DNA from: Yamagishiella unicocca
Lineage: Eukaryota; Chlorophyta; Chlorophyceae; Chlamydomonadales; Volvocaceae
Length of the DNA stretch: 64,000 bases
Assembly: GCA_003116995.1 (NCBI GenBank)
Contig: BDSL01000005.1
Location: 2,182,001 to 2,246,000 of the forward strand
Direction of reading: 5' to 3'
The notes under the pieces were generated by a model. The model searched no databases, was not told the origin of the DNA, and saw nothing but the letters and a program-made list of their open reading frames with translations. Positions 1 through 12,203 of the stretch are shown here, one piece after another. Within the stretch, counting starts at the first letter, position 1; each line of letters starts with the position of its first letter. A program made the translations under genes and the position numbers.

Positions 1-2808
1 CTTCCGCTGCGGCTGCAAGCCAGGCTCCGCGGATGTGGCGGCGGCGGCGGAGTCAGTCCTAGCCCGGCGGCCGCCGTCGCTGGGCCCCTGCTCACTGCTG
101 CCGGGTCCCAGTCCTCCGACATCAAGGCCCCCGAACACCGGCCTCGCCAGGTACACCAGCGGCACTCCTGCCGCTGGTGCCGTGGCGGCTGTGGCGGCGG
201 CGGCGGCGGCGTTCGTGGGCCGCTCCATCGGTCTCGCCGTCAGGGCCCCTGCTTCTACGTCGTCGTACCGCGCCGCCGACGTCGACGCCGCCGCCACGCC
301 GTACGCGTACAACACCTCCGCCACGTCCTGCGGGCCCATCTCGCCCAACCTGCGCCGCACGTAGCGGCGGCTGGCGGCGAGCAGCGGCGCGACCCGCGGG
401 TCGGTCAGGGCGCCCAGGGCCGCTAGGCCGCCCAGCAGGTTGGCTGCTTCCCGCGGCTTGAAGGCGTCGAGCTGCCGCTCCGCCGCCTCCGCCAGTGCGA
501 CACCCGCCCGCAACACGGCGTCGTCAGAGCTCCGGCCGGCCCCGCGATCACCGCCGGCGGCGGCGGCTAAGTCATCTATGGCAAAGAGGCGCCGCCGCTG
601 CTGCTGCTGCTGCTGCTGCGGCTGATCGGGAGCAGTCGGCCGCCCTGCTCCTCCTCCTCCTCCGGCCGCGGCGACGACTCCCCCGCGAGACGGCGGCATT
701 GCCGGCGGCTCGGGCAGCGGCGGCGGCGGCACCGTGCGAGACAGCCCCCAGGCCATGTTGGAGAGAGCCTGAGGCGCGCAGCCGGGTGCAGCCGCCGCCG
801 CCGCCACCGCGGCGGCCACAGCATCCAGTACGGATGGCTCTGTGTACGGAAATCCGGACTTCCCCATGCCGTACACCACCATGGACAGCCCGACGGGTGC
901 CATGCCCGCCAGCAGGCCCGGCTCTGCCAGCCGTGACGTCAGCGCCGCCAGCAGCTGCCGTACCGGCGTCGCCGCCAGGACGGCGCCGTCGAGCTTGCCC
1001 AGCGCCCAGATCAGGTCTTGCAGCGACCGGCTGTCCAGGGAGTGCGCCAACGACTGCCTGGCGGCGGCGGCGGCCACTGCCTCCGGCAGGCGCCGCGCGC
1101 TGCTATCGCCGCTGCTGCCGCACACGCCCCCCAACTTGACCAGGTTGTGCAGGAGCGCCGCACCGCATGCGGCGGAAGCGGGGTACGGCGAGGGCGAGTG
1201 GGAGCGGGGCGGTGGTGGCGGCAGGCGGCTGCTGGCGGCTGATGACGACGTGGCCGCGCCGCCAGCCGGCCGCGAACATGAGCCCGCTTCCGTGCCCTCC
1301 GCCGCCGCCTTCCTCTCCTCTTCCGTGCCCTCCGCCGCCGCCGCCTTCATCTCCTCGGCCTCCAGCCAGCCCGCCGCCGCAGTCGCGAGGTCCTCCACGA
1401 GGGCGACCAACGCAGCAGGCCCCGGAGGACCTCCAGGCACCGCCGCCGTCGCCGCCGCAGTAGCAGCCGCAGCAGCCAGCGGTGGTTCGGCAGAGGGCTG
1501 CAGCCACCCTCCGCTGCCGGAGGTGCCGCCCTGCCGACCCTGCTGCTGGCTCCTCAGCCGCAGACGCACCAGCTGGCGGCTCACGAGAAGCAGCTGCTGG
1601 AGCGACAGGCCGCTGCAGCCGCCGCCGCCGCTGGCGACGGCACCGTCGCCGCCGTCGGCACTGTCGTACGACCCTCGGCAATGGCGCCGCAGTGCGACCA
1701 GCAGTGCGCAGCAGCCCGGGTGCGCAAGGAGGCGGAGGGGAGCGGTAGGGACGCCGCCGCCGCCGCCCGCCCCGGCGCCGCCGGCGGCGGCGGCGGTGAC
1801 GGCGCGGGTCAGTGAGTCCAGCGCGGCCAGGCAGGCACCCTATTGTACGGAACGGAGGGTGACGATCCAGTACGGGAAACGGGGTGTGTTTTATCGGCCG
1901 GGAAGGAATCATGGGGTGCCGCACGAGGCAGTGGGGAAACGGGAGGGGTATGCACACGAGCCGGAGCAAGGGGTTCCTTTGATGATTGGTTGTCAGCTAC
2001 AGCGTGTGGCGTAGCCTCCCCCGCCAGCCCACGTGCCCCCGACTCGCACCTGGCTGGCGGAGAGGCGGCTCCCTTCTCGCCCCAGGCGCTCCAGCACTCC
2101 GCCCACGTCCAGGCTGGTGGGGTCGCCTCGCCGCCAGTTGCGGTCCGGTTGCGTCGTGGGCAGCCTCTGGCCTTCCCTCGAGTGCGGTGGGGTGCGCCGC
2201 TGGCGACTTCCCGCAGCTCCGCCGCCGGCATTGACGTCCCCAGGGCCCTTGCGGGGGGCTGAATTGGGCGGCTGAGGGCTATCGGGCACGGCCTGGCGTC
2301 GGCCTCTGGGCGCAATTGACGTGGGCGCATCTGCGATGCGCGGCGCCGGTTCCAGGACCGCCAGCGGCAGCGGCAGCGGCAGCTCCGCGTCACGAGGTCT
2401 GCAGCTAGCGCTGTACGTGGATGCTGGGTGGCGAAGCAAGGCAGCATCCGGAGTCGATCGTGCTCCCGGGAGCGTCACTTGACGCTCGATGGCAACTCCC
2501 GCTGCGGCTTCGGTGGGGTCATTCCCCTCCAGCGATGGAGCAGGAAATGATATAGAAGCACCTTTCTCTAGAGCTATCCGCGCCGGCGTCAATACACGAC
2601 GACTAGGGGCTGGCAGCCGTCGGATGTGTGTGGCTGCGCCGACGAGTCGTGATGTTTGTTCCGCCCTTGTCCTTGCCCTCTTCCATACACGAAATTTCGT
2701 TTGGGTCACATCGCAGATTGTTTTTGTATGCGGGGCCGCCGGCTGCGCGCTCATATTTATAAATGCATTAACAGCGCCTGAGTTTCGCTGCAGCCATCCA
2801 TGTCGCAA
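1..2808 (-). CDS. OPR/FAST-like helical-repeat protein, N-terminal part (cut by the left edge)
   Basis: Two exons are visible on the minus strand. Exon 1 runs 2808 to 2050 and ends at a GTGCGA donor. Exon 2 starts at 1839 after a TAG acceptor, stays in phase and is open to position 1, so the C-terminus is missing. The exon 2 product carries degenerate helical repeats with motifs such as LQDLIWALGKL, ALSNMAWGLSR, REAANLLGGLAALG and DVAEVLYAYG. These resemble octotricopeptide (OPR) and FAST-kinase-type repeats, which in green algae bind organelle RNAs and act in transcript stability, splicing or translation. Long Ala/Gly/Pro-rich spacers and a polyglutamine tract (CAG run near 595-620) separate the repeats. 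The N-terminus is Arg/Ala-rich, compatible with organelle targeting. Start is uncertain: the ATG at 2808 or the one at 2754, the latter directly after a TATAAATA-like string. The RNA target cannot be inferred. The family call rests on repeat pattern alone. Confidence 0.6.
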
Positions 2809-3027
2809 ACGTCAATTGAAGAAGCAGATGAAACATCGTTAATATTGTACACCAATTTCGTTTGGTGTTCTGGATCTTACGCTATTGATTGGGTGTCGAC
2901 GGACCGGTACAACAAAAGTTCATGATTCCATACATATTAACTTTGCATACTAGCATTGTCAATTGGTTAAGCTCAAACGTCTAGACCATTACAAAGGCCG
3001 TCGTCATCTACACACTAGTTAGTCGAC
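2809..3027. promoter_or_regulatory. Short divergent intergenic region (candidate bidirectional promoter)
   Basis: Only 219 bp separate the minus-strand OPR-like gene from the plus-strand gene at 3028. The segment is AT-rich compared with both flanking exons. I see no convincing TATA box inside it; a TATAAATA-like string on the minus strand lies just outside, near 2755-2762. A shared promoter is inferred from spacing only. Confidence 0.3.
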
Positions 3028-3695
3028 ATGCAGCAGCAGCTTGGCCTCCGCTCTTCTCGGCTGTGCAGTGGCACGTCCGTGCGGCGCGTGTCACCGAGGG
3101 AGCAATCGGTGCGGGTGCAGGCGGTGTCTGGTGAGTGTTTTCGGTGCCTTTCCGGACAATTTTCGCCGCCGCGACGACCGAGGCGCGTTTGGGAAAGAGC
3201 ACGAATGGAATGCAGTTTGCACAGGGAATGTATCATACTGGGGCATTGCCCCGGGCCAGCGCGCATGGTTCCAACGCGTCGCTCTGTCACCCGAGCGGTG
3301 TCGTCATCCCGGTCTTACGCTGCGAGAGCATCTCCCGGCCCCCCACAATCTCGCAACGCTCCGTAGCACATTTTACCACAACGATCTTGTATCGACGACG
3401 TGCCTTGTCTGTGCTCCTAATCGACGCGGCCCCGGTTCCGCCCGCGACGCTCATGCGCGCAGAAACGTCGCCGGCCTTCAAGGTGCCAACTTCGCCTCTG
3501 CCAAAGGACCCCCAGGGAGTTCATGATATGATCGTAAAGTCGCACCAGATGCACGGCCAGGGCCGATCGCTTTGGTTCTGCCTGACCGGCCCTGGGAAGC
3601 GGGCGACGGTCGGCACGTACCTGGCGCATGCGGACAACCTGGACTGGAACGCTGCCGCAAGCGGCTCCGTAGATTCGTACAACATCTTCAGCTAG
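3028..3695 (+). CDS. Small protein with probable chloroplast transit peptide (111 aa, unknown function)
   Basis: Two-exon model. Exon 1 is 3028-3130, with a GTGAGT donor directly after it. Exon 2 is 3463-3695, after a CGCAG acceptor, ending in TAG. The lengths (103 and 233 nt) join in frame to give 111 residues. The N-terminus is rich in Gln, Ser, Arg and Val without acidic residues until about 25, and ends in VRVQAVS, a typical green-algal stromal-cleavage context (VQA). The mature part is polar with several Gly, Lys and His residues and a C-terminus DSYNIFS. I see no known domain and do not recognise the family. A stroma-targeted small protein is inferred from the transit-peptide look. Exon 2 codon use fits a real CDS. 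A TGTAA poly(A)-like signal lies at 4353-4357, about 660 nt downstream. Confidence 0.55.
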
Positions 3696-6600
3696 ATGCA
3701 GATAGATGCAGCTGCTCTAGCCGCGAGGGTGAGCCGAGCGGCACCTGTGGCGCCCAGCGCCACGCACGCGGGAGGGCTCATTGATAAATGGCGATGAGCA
3801 CAATGGTGAGGCCCAGTGGGCATTCTCAGCTGCCAGCGGCCCGGTGGATGATCCGGCGGGCGCCCCAGCATCCGTACTTGTCATAGGGGTACGTAGATGC
3901 GGACTGCGGAGTTAGCGCTCTGCTGCCCGGCGTCCAGTAGCGCTTCCGACGCTGAATGCCCAGTTCTGCTAAATTTCCTCAAGAAACGGTTCACGGAAGC
4001 TTCGTTTTAATTTAGGCAGGTGGTAAGCGGCAGTTGTTGGCCCCTTCCGGGTCGCGTTGTATTATTCATAGGAGGGCTGCATCGGCAGGGTCTTTTCAGT
4101 CTGCTGAGGGTTTGATGGTTTCGTGGGTCGCCGTCCGCTGTGATGGCGATCGCAGGGAGCATCGCGGTACTGCTAGATAAAATACCTGGGCGGCCTGAGG
4201 AGGGCTGTACGCCTATGAAAAGGTTACCTAGCCCTACCTACACTTAGCCATGCGGAACGACTTGCCCTGGTGGGAGCGACTTGTCCTGTGCGATGGAGAA
4301 GGGCTAGCTCGGACGAGCATGGACGAGCCAGAGATTGGCAACCCTACCTGCTTGTAACAGCCATGGATTCGGCAGGATTCGGCTCATGATGCACTGCCAA
4401 GTAGACACAGGGCCCCAGCGGCTCCCTCCCGACCTGCGTGTATGCCCTGCTTGGAAGGGAACCCGCTATACGCCTAATAAGACGGGAACCTCACGTGGAG
4501 TTGCGGCCTGAGATCAATCAGGTCGTACTTAACAGGTCATCCACGTGGAGCCGCAGCCGCACGTGCGTCCCACTGGGGACTTCCCTGTGCAGCGTGACAT
4601 GGCAACCCTACCCCCCGTTTTCAATGAGCGAGGCGAGCGGGTGACTCCACGAAAATGGCTGTATGGATAGGTATCGTGTTACTTCTGGAGGACGGGGCTG
4701 GAGGACGGGGCTAATGCTACGCGTCCATACCTCCCCTCCGCTCCGCTCCTCGGCTGGTGTTGTGGTGGTTCGCCTTCGTTACGGGGAAGTTGGGTTTCCG
4801 TCTCCTTTGTCTCCTTCTGTGTCAGGCGATGTGCCCGATGGTTCTGCCTTTTGGTCTGGAAACCCACCGTAAATTTTACTACTACCTCCCCACTCAGTCG
4901 TCAAGGCTGGGCGGGAGGTTGCGGCGCCACGTGTACCCGCATGTACTCGGGGTCACCTGGGTCAGGGGCAGGGCCCTAGACAGCGGCACAGCACGCACGC
5001 GGCCCCCCATAAACGCAGAGCACGGCACCATTGCTGGTTGCAGATTCCACTACTGCCAAACAGGCAGCATTCAGGGGGCGGCCTAGCGGCCTAGATGGGC
5101 CGAAACACACGGCATACCTCGGGCCAGGGCGAGCAACCAATCGACATTTGTTACGCGCGTCCAGGAGTCGTCGAAAGTACACATAGCGCCGAGCAACAAG
5201 TGAGAGGCCAAATGTCATCCACAAACATCAGTGGGGAAAACAACTAGGCGAACCGAACATGGCCAAGGAATTTGGTCGTACAATGTTAGCGGCGCTGCGC
5301 CCTCACCACCTCCAGTAACAGGTACTTCCGCTTCAAACGTTTCCTTCGAGTCCTGGAGGGGAACGCACCCAGTCGCTTAAAGCCAGGTGCTGTGGTTGCT
5401 CCCATAAATAGGCTGATCCCACTTTCAGCTGTATCCGCCGCAGTATAGCATCATCATAGAAAATTCCTGTTACTCCTTTTAGTTGATTCTACTACGGCCG
5501 CCTTGAACCCGCCGGCACTCGGGGACCTGCCACCCGCCCACCCGTCCTAACCGACTGCTGACCCCTGCAGCGGCTGCGCTGCTGGTGCCGGCGGCATCAC
5601 TGCGCCGCCTACACCCGATGGGGTTACGCTAGTTCGTTTCTCCTGTCCGGTTCCGTGCCTGCGATGCTGCAACTTCGCTGTCCGGTTCGGTGCCCGGTTC
5701 GGTGCCGGCTACGATGCGCCTTTGGTGTTTCCTCCTGGCCCCTGCTGGAGGATGCCGGAGATAATGCGACTTTAATGTTCTCCTACTGGCCACTATATGC
5801 AACATGAAAATCTGTCGACTCACGAATGTTTTCCCTGATTGCCATCTTTTGCAGGTTGGATTGGGCTGCCGGGAACTGTGTCGGCCAGGGGAGTGCCGGG
5901 AGCTGAGTGCCGGTTTAGTGCGACTTGGCGGGTTTATTGCCGCCGGGAGCTGAGTGCCGCCGTGCGGGATTGTCCGAACTTGTAATGTACTGAGGACATG
6001 AAGTCGCACTCCATCGTGGCCGCCCTTTTGGGGCTAAGGAGAGAAAAATTAACACGTTACGCGCCGAGCTCTATACGGCTCTATCGCGAGACCGAGAGGC
6101 CTCCAGCGATCGAAAATGTCACAATGGACAATCACCAGTTGTTAGGAAGGAGCTGTCGTATATGAGCACGGCCTGAGGAGGAGACGATCCTCCAACGTTA
6201 TGTGTACCGAGCAGGCACAAAGGTGACTTCCTTTTATAGCCGTTGGCTACCAAGTCGTGGTGTGTACGGTATGTCACACGACGTCACACGGAGCGATGCT
6301 CCGATCCGTACGACCATTAGGGCCTTACGCGGTCCTTACACGATGTGCGACGAAGAGATTGCAGTTACCATGTATCGTTAATCTTTGACATGAAAAGCCA
6401 TTCACGAATCCGTTGGTCTACGCGCAACACATGTTCGTCCCGTACGAGATTGAACGGCGTGTACCCATTAGGTACTGAAGACATGAACGCTAAAGATCGG
6501 GATTTGATGTCGATAACAGGCGAGCATTCTATCCACGAACTACATCCGCTAGGATATACAATAGGGTTCTAGTGTACGAACGCTTGGGCGGCCACCTGCA

Positions 6601-7055
6601 CGCGTTCATGCATCGGAAGCACCACACGGTGCTGATGCGGTTTAGTCTGGGTTGTCGGGATCTTGATGTGGCTCGTTTTGCACGTCCGCCGCGTAAACCG
6701 TGCTCCCGAGCGGACATGCCGAGTGTATAGCGGGGGGGCAATGGAAGACAAATTTCTACGGAGTACCCTGCGTATGAGCCCCTCAGGCGGGCTTCCGGTT
6801 TCCCTGTTCCCTGTTCCTGACTCGGGATATACAAAGTGTGACGGCTACCTGGGATCCGGTTAAGCTGGGCAGATTCAGGGAGTGCAAAGAGAGTCACTGT
6901 AGGAATGATCATATTTTATTTATATGTGAGCCCCTTGAGGGGGGCACACATGTTACTGGCGACAGCCAGTACGACACGTAATGTAATTTAATTAATCTAC
7001 CACGTCTGCTTTCGTAATATGAGAACATATTACGTACCATAAACTAGAAATCGAT
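3696..7055. other. Gene-poor interval: 3' UTR of the 3028 gene, then unassigned DNA
   Basis: The left end is probably the 3' UTR of the gene at 3028, up to the TGTAA at 4353-4357. The rest has near-50% GC and no exon chain I could splice convincingly. Open frames of 60-127 codons occur on both strands (for example around 5629-6009 and 6529-6912, minus) but lack splice-site or motif support. A MITE-like half copy lies at about 4760-4872. Short direct duplications built on CCGGTTCGGTGCC and GCCGGGAGCTGAGTGCC occur near 5645-5960. The last few hundred bases should hold the promoter of the gene at 7056. Confidence 0.4.
4760..4872 (-). repeat. Diverged half copy of the inverted-repeat element at 13471-13653
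   Basis: The interval 4818-4872 contains GTCAGGCGATGTGCCCGATG followed by a TTTTGGTCTGGAA segment. This is the reverse complement of the left arm of the element at 13471-13527, with a handful of mismatches. Similarity continues more weakly upstream to about 4760. Only one arm is present, so it looks like a truncated or decayed copy. Confidence 0.55.
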
Positions 7056-7739
7056 ATGGACGAGGCAACAATATCGGCTGTGCTCGACCAGGAGACGGTG
7101 GAAGCCGTATTCTGCTCTTTCCGAGGAGACCTGGCAGGAGCAATCCGCACGCTGGTTCATATTTCTTCGCACCGTTTGCGTAGACTGCGAACAACACCTG
7201 CAGGGGACACGATGGTAAGATGTTTGGCCTGACAGATTTGTGGACGCTGTCACTAAATGCCCGATGCGCATCACTTTGATAGGCACCTGCAAGCTGGAAT
7301 CTCAATGACCGTATACCTGGTAAGCGTTGTCGGCTGCGCGTTACTCGGAAGCCGCACATGGTACGGACGACCAAAACAACGAAGCCGTTCACGGTGCAGA
7401 CCCGGCCAACGATAACGCATGTACAACTTGTCGCGACCGGTATGGACATGTGAGTCATCGGTCACTGCGAAGGATGTGTACTGTACATGCCTCGCCCTGA
7501 AGCTGGACTGTTTCCCGTCGTCACCTTTCGATTCATTCCATAATGATAAGATGTTACAGTGTCCGCAAGCTCGGGCAAGCTGTTGGCAAGGAGCTTTCAT
7601 AACGCCCTGCAACCAACTTGCTGTCGGGACACCTCCCGCCGTTCACAGGAACGCCCGTGCACAAGCCCGCAGATCGATACGATCCGACAATACCTTTTGA
7701 GCTGTGCCGGCACATGGTACAAGGAGCTGGAAATGTAAG
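7056..7739 (+). CDS. Small CUE/UBA-like motif protein, paralogue of the gene at 11167 (partial model)
   Basis: Exon 1 is 7056-7214 (53 codons, phase 0), followed by a GTAAGA donor. Its residues 10-43 contain LDQETVEAV, then DLAGAIRTL and HISSHRLRR. These align with LDEETVEAV, DLAGAVRAL and DISAHRMRR in the gene at 11167. The spacing (LD.E.V.AV, about ten residues, DL..A...L) resembles the ubiquitin-binding CUE/UBA three-helix motif, though I see no MFP signature. A later exon at about 7656-7739, after a TTCACAG acceptor and before GTAAGT, reads QIDTIRQYLLSCAGTWYKEL. This matches exon 3 of the paralogue (QLGSILRDFLSDLASAW) in sequence and in phase (0 to 2). A linking exon near 7400-7450 and the 3' exon are unresolved, so the annotated end is a lower bound. 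Candidate TGTAA signals lie at 9178-9182 and near 9797. The function is unknown. Confidence 0.45.
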
Positions 7740-10700
7740 TTTTATGGATCAACTGCTAGGCTCTGCACATACTCAAGGGGGGCAGGGGGGGGGGACCAAA
7801 TTACTGTGCCTGGCCAACAAGCCCACGCACGCATTCGGTTCGTGCTTGGAGAAGATCCTCACCAATCAATGCTTATGTCCTTACCAATTACCGATTATGT
7901 ATGGGTCACTCTGGAGACGCGAGATGGTATTCCAGGTTGCCGACACATCCTAGCTACTCCACTGCTGTCTCGCGAGGCCGCGCCTGGCATTATTGCGGAC
8001 CTGATCCTCCAGTCTGACGACATTTTGCCCTTCGCGGCAGGGACGAGGATACCAAGCGGGGATGCATCAACTTTATTCACAATGAGCTTCCACAGCAGCA
8101 GCAAGCCAAAGTTGACCATGAACGAGCAAAAAGCGCAGCAGGGGTCAGTAAAAAGCGCTGCAAGGCTGACTAGCACCAGACTGCAGCACAAGGCAGCGGA
8201 AGCGTTTTCCTTTATCAACCCACATGCGTGCGGGGTATCCTACTGTTCTCGACTGCGTGGGTACCCGCCGGCAGTAAGTAGGGTTGCTTATCCGGCGCGA
8301 TCGAGCGACGTTTGACAAGTGGGTAGCTAGCTAGGTAGCTAGATAGGTGCCAACTAAGCGCTGTAGGGCGTGTGCAGCATTCTTCATGTCGATGTGTTGT
8401 CGGCGGTGTGTCATAAAGGAGGCGAGGCTGCGGGCGGCGACAATACGATCACACGCTGTACTTTTTAATGTTGGATGGATAGCGTATCCGAGCGTGTGCG
8501 TACCGTCATTCGAGGTAGCAAAGGGCTGCATAAATGGAACGGTATGGGATGTATGTATGGAGGGCGCGGTCGGTATGAGAACAGAGTTGGTTGGCGGTCG
8601 GACAGTCGTGCAGATGTTTATGGCGCCAGCCAGCGTAACATGCACGGTACTACCCGCGCTGCAGAAGTACGCAGATGCTATTGTCCATTCTGTTTTATGG
8701 CACCGCAAAGTGTGACATGGAAATGCATAGGGCGTGTTTTGGGGTCTAGTCAGCTGTGTTGAGGCCCTGTATCGTTAGTTACAGGGGGTTTGCTGTGGTA
8801 GGTTAGTTGGCACTGCTGTACAACTTTCGGAGCACATGTGAGATGCTGAAACATGCCAGCCGTTGGCGTATATGTGATGAGACTGTACCTTATTGGCCCG
8901 TACATGCGGTATTCCGATTCGTTCCGATCATTTACCGTCTTTCAATTTGCTAAACATTGGTTGGGATGGAGCGGTAGAATCGTATATGTACGGCGGGCTG
9001 CACCCCTGAGTCCATCGTCAGACTGGTGGTGGAACTTGCGCAGTCACTTAGTAGGGCTTATGGGTATTGCTGAGGGGGTAACTACGGTTCGTCCGTCGCG
9101 GGTCGTACAGTTGCTGTGTCATGGGCAAGTGTCAGCACGGTTGGTTAGGCACGTTGACATGGGAGCTGTAGGTGGCCTGTAAGGCACCCGCGCACATTAT
9201 TCTGGTGTATTAGCGAGGCAAATTGATAGGACATACCATCCTTGTCAAGGAATAACGTGCGTGGTGAGGTTCAGGTAGGTATCGGTCCTTGCCAAAACAT
9301 CGAACATTCCGTTACGTTTTCCTTACAAACTCTATCCACCTGCCTGATACCGAAATGGCGGGCTGCCAGTCTCTTGGAAGACCGATTGCATAATAAAATG
9401 ACTTCCAGGAAGCTGTTGTTTACCATGGTCGGTGTCTAGGCCACGAGATTGCCTTTGCTGGGTAACCTGTAGCCAGCCTGGCTACTATTTATGCAGTTCC
9501 TTGTGTTGCGTCGCTTGGCGGTGGTGATGATGAAAGCGTTTGTGCGCCCGAGTGCGCCGATCGGGCGAGGATAACATCGCGATGCATGGTGAACTCACCG
9601 GACGAGCGAACACGTGCGCACGGGTAGAGTGCGCTGCTCGTTCGCTGGCACGTCAGATGAGCGTTTCATTGAGCGTTTTCTTGAGATTTTGCCGAGTCGT
9701 CGCTGTAACGCGCACGCACGCCTTCGTGGGCTGCTGTTGCTAAGCGAGGTGGGCATTTAAGGATACCAGGATAACCGCTAGTGCCGCGGTGCTATGGTTG
9801 TAATATGCAATTGGTCGGAGTGCGACAGTGCGAGTGCCGGTACGGCATTCAAGGGGAGGGGGGCCTGGAACCTGGAGCGACCTTCAGGCTACGCCTGCTG
9901 GTTGTGCCCTCGGATGCTTACTTTGCACTCCCTGGAGTGCGGGCGGCTTCCTAGAAATGGGTGTTCAGGGCACGCGCGCCGTCCGTATGTGCAGGGCAGA
10001 GCAGCTGAGGGAAACAGCAGGTCACTAAACAGCTCGTTCCGAATACCCTCGTTGAATGGCTCAGGTTCAACGTGCATCGTGGCTAAACAGGAAGCGAAGA
10101 GATGCTGTACGGCAACAGCTTGCAACAGGGTGCCCGAACGGTTGATATGGCTTACAGACGGAAATGCACGCAAAGATGAGGTAGTAGTAACTGTTAAAGT
10201 GGGCCGCAGACCATATGGTAGAGCCATGCGGTGTTAGGCCCTGTTAGGCCGTACGAGACGGTACCTGAACGGTACCCTTGTAAGGGTTGCATTCTGACGG
10301 CGCTGGATAGATGCTGAAACGGTAGCCTTAATTGCAGCCTGGACGCGGGCTTGCCTAGAGCGCACGAGACCTGGTTCGGAAAACCTCGGAGGTTTTCTAG
10401 GCATAGCGCACGCAGAAAATTGCGGTTTTACAGGATCCAACAGGGTGATGGACTGCAAATTAAGTACCCAGAAGCATCACGAGCTTTCCCTGATATAGCC
10501 CCCAAATCGCATTCCATGCAAAGGTGGGATGCATGCGAAGGACAGCTTCGCTACGGTAACAGGCAGCCACCTTCCTATAAGATGCACAGGCTGGTTTGTA
10601 GCCCTCACATGAGCACGTCGGCCAGGAGGATATGAAGGCATTAAATGCTAGTTTTAGCTGTTCACCGCTGGACCTTACGCTGAAAAGGCTTGCTCATGAG

Positions 10701-11166
10701 CAATTATCTTCCGCTTTCCCACACCTGCCATGTTTGCTCGCAGGCGTCGTCATGCAACAATATCTATCGTGCATAACTCTAGTCATCACAAGCCGTCAAT
10801 AGTTCAGGTAAAGGTAGTAGCACAGTCAATTCGGTTTGCAGGTAGTAGCACAATCCAAATTGAACGCGCAAAGCCGACCTCCCCATCTCTTTCCAAATAG
10901 TCATAGCTTTAATTAAGGTCCTTTTGTCCGTCGTGTCTGCCGTCGTATCTGTCCGTCGCGTCTGCCGTCGTACGGCGTCGGAGGACGCTCGTACGCGCCC
11001 GCAGGATCCCTCTCACACGTTTAAGTTTCCTACTGCCACCAAATTGTTTCTATAATTTAACTATCAAGTTATAGCGTGAAAGTCCTTCCGTTTTGTCATA
11101 TTCACTTCCTGACGCCCCACTGCTCTGAAAGTACACCTACAAAACAACTTCAGCCTTCACGGTGCC
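7740..11166. other. Probable 3' exon and 3' UTR of the 7056 gene, then unassigned DNA
   Basis: The region up to about 8300 keeps open plus-strand frames that may hold the last exon of the 7056 gene, but I could not fix its acceptor or stop. From about 8320 the sequence looks like non-coding 3' UTR and spacer: GT-rich with scattered TGTAA motifs. Small features are a GCTAG/GGTAG run at 8325-8345, a 9-bp hairpin around GAAAACCTC at 10379-10397, and a repeated CCGTCGTGTCTG/CCGTCGCGTCTG segment at 10927-10975. I see no other gene. Confidence 0.35.
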
Positions 11167-12203
11167 ATGTTCATGAATACTCGGGAGACAGATTCGTCGC
11201 TGCTATCAAAGTTTGACCTTGATGAAGAGACAGTAGAGGCCGTGTCATGTACCTTCAAGCAGGACCTCGCCGGGGCGGTTCGCGCACTGAACGACATTTC
11301 GGCGCACCGTATGAGGAGGGGAGCGACAGAAAACGCAGACGACAACACTGTCAAGCACGGCAGCGGGGCTAGACTCGCTTACGATTCGAACTCAACGTGT
11401 AACCCGGGGACAGATGCATGTCTGTACCAGCAACCAAATGCAGCGGATACACGTACAACTCCTGTATGCGGTAAGCTTCATTTCTGCCGCGATTTGCGAT
11501 GGCCGTTGCTATTGGAAGTTACGAATTTCATGGCGCAGGCGTCCGGCGCAACAATGCCAACAAGGATAATCTAAGCAGGAGCAATTACTACTCGCGCAAA
11601 ACGGTGGGCATGTGTTCTGCTGAGATTACTAAAAGCTTGCCTGCTGTGCGTATGTTCTCGTACACATAGCTGCTCAGCTTTCTGCACTGCTGTCCTGATT
11701 CTCTCCCTGCCAAGCACGCGGCACTGCTGTCCTGGTTATCTCCCTGCCACGCACGCGACAATTGGTGCCTCTCCACAGGAGACATCCAGCTCCAACCAGC
11801 AGCAGCTCGGTTCCATCCTTCGCGACTTCCTTTCGGACCTCGCCAGCGCTTGGTTGGAGGGCCCAACAACGTGAGTAGCTTCCCTTCTGAGTTAGGAATG
11901 GGGGATCGGGTAGGAATTCTATAGCTCACTCGATTTGAGTGCATGGCCCCTATTATGCATGCGGTACCCAATTTCCTTAGCTCTTGACTTTTTGACGTCG
12001 AGGAACGCTCGGCGATGACAGCCTGCGTGCGTTTATTTCACCTTTTTAAGCGCTCTCCTCCACCTGCCTGCAGGAATGAGGAGCGGAACATTACCAGTGG
12101 GGTCGCATTCGTCCATGGCGAGTTGCTTTCTTTGCGGCCATGCTCAAGCGCGGAGATCATCAACTCAGAAGCGGGCCGGGCCAAGGGCATCAAGGCCGAC
12201 TAA
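11167..12203 (+). CDS. Small CUE/UBA-like motif protein (196 aa, four exons)
   Basis: Exons are 11167-11470, 11539-11603, 11779-11870 and 12074-12203. Donors are GTAAGC, GTGGGC and GTGAGT; acceptors are CGCAG, CACAG and GCAG. The lengths sum to 591 nt and end in TAA, so the frame closes over all three introns. Residues 16-45 read FDLDEETVEAV, then DLAGAVRALNDIS, a layout resembling the CUE/UBA ubiquitin-binding fold. This assignment is by pattern only. The middle is polar, with Asn/Asp/Thr-rich stretches and four cysteines. Exon 3 contributes a short helix (QLGSILRDFLSDLASAW) that is conserved in the neighbour at 7056. The C-terminal exon holds GVAFVHGELLSLRP and ends in AKGIKAD. There is no signal peptide or membrane segment. 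Orientation, shared motifs and shared exon phase indicate tandem duplication. I do not recognise the family. Confidence 0.6.

Noticed and set aside
842..2014. 390-codon plus-strand frame over the OPR-like gene
   Set aside because: The opposite strand carries the recognisable helical repeats; this frame is Ala/Pro/Arg low complexity.
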